This document shows positions 62,901 to 64,000 of a stretch of 64,000 bases of DNA, one piece after another. Every line of letters begins with the position of its first letter. Within the stretch, counting starts at the first letter, position 1. The notes under the pieces are model-generated. The model was not told the DNA's origin and did not search any database. It was given only the letters and a program-made list of their open reading frames with translations. The DNA is from Nocardia kruczakiae NBRC 101016 (GTDB taxonomy: Bacteria > Actinomycetota > Actinomycetes > Mycobacteriales > Mycobacteriaceae), in assembly GCF_001612965.1 (NCBI RefSeq), contig NZ_BDBL01000018.1:56972-120971 (forward strand), given 5' to 3'. The translations under genes and the position numbers were made by a program.

Positions 62901-63273
62901 CGCCGGCCAGAGCTACGTCGACGCCTTGCGTAACCACCAGATGGGCTGCCTCACAACCGATCTGGATGTCGCCCGCACACTGCACACCGCGGCGTTGCGC
63001 GCCGCGACCGGCGCCGGCTACGCACCTCTCACCGCCCTGATATTGGTGGGGATCGCGGATCTGGCGTCGCGGGCCGGACAGGACGAACAGGCGGTCCGGT
63101 TGCTGGCGGCCAGTGCCGCGATCCGCGGCCTGGTCGACCGGTCCCAGCCGGATGTGGCGCGGATCGAGCAGACAGCACGACGTCGCCTCGGTGACCAGCG
63201 GTTCACCGAGGCGACGAAGGAAGGCACGGAGGGAGAGTGGGAGGAATTGGTGGCGACTACGCTCGCTTGGTGA
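59929..63273 (+). CDS. SARP/AfsR-like regulator (BTAD + NB-ARC + TPR) with internal tandem repeats
   Basis: 1114 residues. N-terminal OmpR-type winged helix (about 1-90: IGMLGTLDIRADDGDVIEVP, LRALLIALALEPGRAVPRTT) plus BTAD (about 95-240), then an AAA/NB-ARC domain with P-loop GPGGSGKTRLALETA (about 284-298), Walker B LLILDNCEH (about 361-369) and LATSREPLGI, then a TPR-like C-terminus. At about 688-749 a 25-residue tandem repeat (ARIGGHGGGS...) interrupts the start of the TPR part. GTG 59929 fits the usual VRIGMLG start; the ATG at 59863 is less likely. Probable activator of the divergent DUF4097-P450 unit. Confidence 0.88.
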   Translation: MRIGMLGTLDIRADDGDVIEVPGARLRALLIALALEPGRAVPRTTLVDWIWGEQPPADAANALQALVSRLRRVLPDGTLDGQAGGYRLAVDPAQVDALRFERLLDQARGGDVVRQTHLLREALSLWRGAPMQDIDVRDSEAVAAVVTRFEGLHLAALEDLYEAEIRLGRGAELVAELTELVARHPVRERLIAALMRALAAAGRGAEALLVYQRAREALADTLGVDPSPELSDLHVALLRGEAGPRDNERKTNLRAELTRYVGKYTDIAAVRELLANHRLTTLTGPGGSGKTRLALETARTLLDDLPDGAWLVELAAVGADGDVAQSALAAFGLRDALLGGTPDAEPVDRLVAAIRDRETLLILDNCEHVIDSAAAFAHRVLGECRGLRILATSREPLGITGEALWQVAPLALPAADASPAEIESSPAVQLLRDRAGAVRADLETTEPATLSTLARVCRALDGIPLAIELAAARLRTMSLDQLADRLDDRFRLLTGGSRTAIAQHRTLRAVVDWSWELLSDAERTVLRRLAVFAGGASLEAAERICAGASDAAGDVEQWEVLELLTALTEKSLLLTSPDTEPRYRMLETIRRYAYDRLVEAGESEHVRRQHLSYFTTLAETAEPHLRRAEQLEWLAKLEAEHDNIAVALRGALADDDAAGALRLAAAAGWYWWLGGHKAEGMELITAAARIGGHGGGSEASPRSALASAADNPARIGGHGGGSDASPRSALASAADNPARIGGHEGGSESACTAGDSGDDEFRARVYGLIVHFMSSGPNDEHQVAEWVHKAYQLGRNSESGYPLLAFIGALQRMLRGGDEFLTAFEPLLTHDDPWVRALSRLQVGKARIALGFPGREADDHLEAALAEFRALGERWGMSFALTELANRIAMRGEFATACAYLDEAIAVVTEVGAIEDVFLIRARQAQLYWLQGDVEASADAMSEAQLYADRSAWPNALAEFAFTKAELARWQGDTEQARRQIEIAASMQGGDAGQSYVDALRNHQMGCLTTDLDVARTLHTAALRAATGAGYAPLTALILVGIADLASRAGQDEQAVRLLAASAAIRGLVDRSQPDVARIEQTARRRLGDQRFTEATKEGTEGEWEELVATTLAW
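61990..62175. repeat. In-frame 75-bp tandem repeat inside the SARP gene
   Basis: Copy 1 at 61990-62064, copy 2 at 62065-62139 (2 differences in 75 bp), partial copy 3 at 62140-62175. Units encode ARIGGHGGGSEASPRSALAS plus AADNP (25 residues). In frame, so the protein length changes by 25 aa per unit. Confidence 0.92.
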
Positions 63274-64000
63274 ACGTGGCACGCGACCAGAGGAATCCGA
63301 GCACGGCGAAGCCGGCGCACCAGGCCAGCGCGGCGGCCGTATAACCGCCGGACGGGTGGCCTTCGAGAAATCCGCGCAGCGATTCGATGATCGGCGTGAA
63401 CGGCTGGTACTGCGCGAACTGCCGGATACCCTGGCCCATTTTGTCGGCCGGCACGATCGCACTGCTCACGAAGGGCAGCATGATCAGCGGCACCACGCTC
63501 ATACCGGCGGATTCCGGGGTCTTCGCGGCCATTCCGAGCGCGACGGTGAGCCAGGATGCCGCGAACGAGGTCGCGACCATGATGCCGATGGCGGCGAGCC
63601 AGTCGGTCGCACTCGCCGGCGGTCGGAAACCCAGCGCGAAGGCCACGCCGATGACGGCCGCGATGGCGACCAGGTTGGTCAGCATGGTCGCCGCCACGTG
63701 ACCGATCAGGATGGCGCTGCGGGAGACGTCCATGACCTTGAATCGGTTGATGATGCCCTTCGCCATATCGGAGCTCACCGACACCGCGGTGCCGGACAGG
63801 CCGTAGCTGATGGCCAGCAGGATCAAACCCGGTGTGGCGTAGTCGATGTAGTGGCCGCCGACATCGAAGGCGTTGCCGAAGACGTAGACGAAGATCAGCA
63901 TCATCACGACCGGCATCAGTGCCGCGTTGAAGATGGTGACGGGGGTGCGGGTGATGTGGGTGAAGTTGCGGCCCAACATCATCGACGCATCGGACAGGGG
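63257..64000 (-). CDS. ABC-2 type permease (DrrB-like), 5' end missing
   Basis: C-terminal 247 residues of an ABC-2 permease; the frame stays open to the window edge, so the start is outside (residues PLSDASMMLGRNFTHITRTP at the edge match the usual N-terminal helix of DrrB proteins). Six TM helices; FVYVFGNAFDVGGHYIDYAT, PGLILLAISYGLSGTAVSVS and FVSSAIVPADKMGQGIRQFA, then YQPFTPIIESLRGFLEG are typical of the DrrB/daunorubicin-resistance group. A partner ATPase would lie beyond 64000. The stop lies inside the end of the SARP gene (17-bp convergent overlap). Confidence 0.9.
   Translation of the reverse strand, partial: PLSDASMMLGRNFTHITRTPVTIFNAALMPVVMMLIFVYVFGNAFDVGGHYIDYATPGLILLAISYGLSGTAVSVSSDMAKGIINRFKVMDVSRSAILIGHVAATMLTNLVAIAAVIGVAFALGFRPPASATDWLAAIGIMVATSFAASWLTVALGMAAKTPESAGMSVVPLIMLPFVSSAIVPADKMGQGIRQFAQYQPFTPIIESLRGFLEGHPSGGYTAAALAWCAGFAVLGFLWSRATFTKRA

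Overview
This window is a GC-rich (roughly two-thirds G+C) actinobacterial chromosome segment that I assign to the Mycobacteriales, most probably Nocardia. Up to about position 40,400 the genes run nearly colinear, in descending order, with the Mycobacterium tuberculosis interval from tatB/htrA (Rv1224/Rv1223) down to Rv1157c: gpgS, folP2, fadD6, LOG genes, dapE, dapD, a fadD36-like gene, pruB/pruA, dapC, ferredoxin, fbiC, an Rv1171-like membrane protein, mshB, lpqW, typA, pterin dehydratase, pimE and Rv1157c. The PE/PPE genes and the nar operon found there in M. tuberculosis are absent, and MpaB-type oxygenases, regulators, PH-domain proteins, a GMC oxidoreductase and a partial conservon are inserted. 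All synteny and family statements come from recognition, not from a search.

Region 1 (1-11,456): a truncated HtrA protease, TatB, an HTH protein, a gpgS-folP2-fadD6-LOG-LOG block on the minus strand, the divergent dapE/dapD pair with a strong terminator, an F420-type PPOX protein and a malonyl-CoA-synthetase-like ligase. Region 2 (11,457-18,682): two close MpaB/DUF2236 paralogs flank an XRE/DUF397 pair and a TetR gene, followed by the proline catabolic genes pruB/pruA. Region 3 (18,683-31,430): GNAT, dapC, ferredoxin, fbiC (F420), two PH-domain membrane proteins, a GMC oxidoreductase, and a sensor kinase-roadblock-DUF742 set that lacks its GTPase. Region 4 (31,431-40,420): mycothiol (mshB), PIM/LAM glycolipid genes (lpqW, pimE), typA, small proteins and a secreted Ala/Pro-rich protein.

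Region 5 (40,421-64,000) looks like lineage-specific accessory DNA: a protein with serine at every third residue over 73 residues, a Tat-exported DUF1906 protein, a protein built of two copies of one unknown domain, a CHAP peptidase, a four-gene OpuC-type osmoprotectant importer, an HpnE-like flavoprotein, a mycofactocin-type SDR, an amidohydrolase, a third MpaB protein, a P450 with a DUF4097 protein, a large SARP/AfsR regulator with internal tandem repeats, and the end of an ABC-2 permease.

The genes jointly serve the actinobacterial cell envelope and redox economy: DAP for peptidoglycan (dapC/D/E), methylglucose lipopolysaccharide priming (gpgS), PIM synthesis (pimE, lpqW), mycothiol (mshB) and F420 (fbiC). 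At least twelve genes show a TANNNT -10 hexamer 6-8 nt before the start codon and no Shine-Dalgarno sequence, which is the signature of leaderless transcripts and helps to fix their starts. The best candidates for undescribed biology are the (Sxx)25 protein, a 136-bp palindromic repeat placed just upstream of both lpqW and pimE, and the 58-aa Lys/Cys-rich protein beside typA. I found no tRNA, rRNA, CRISPR array or insertion sequence.
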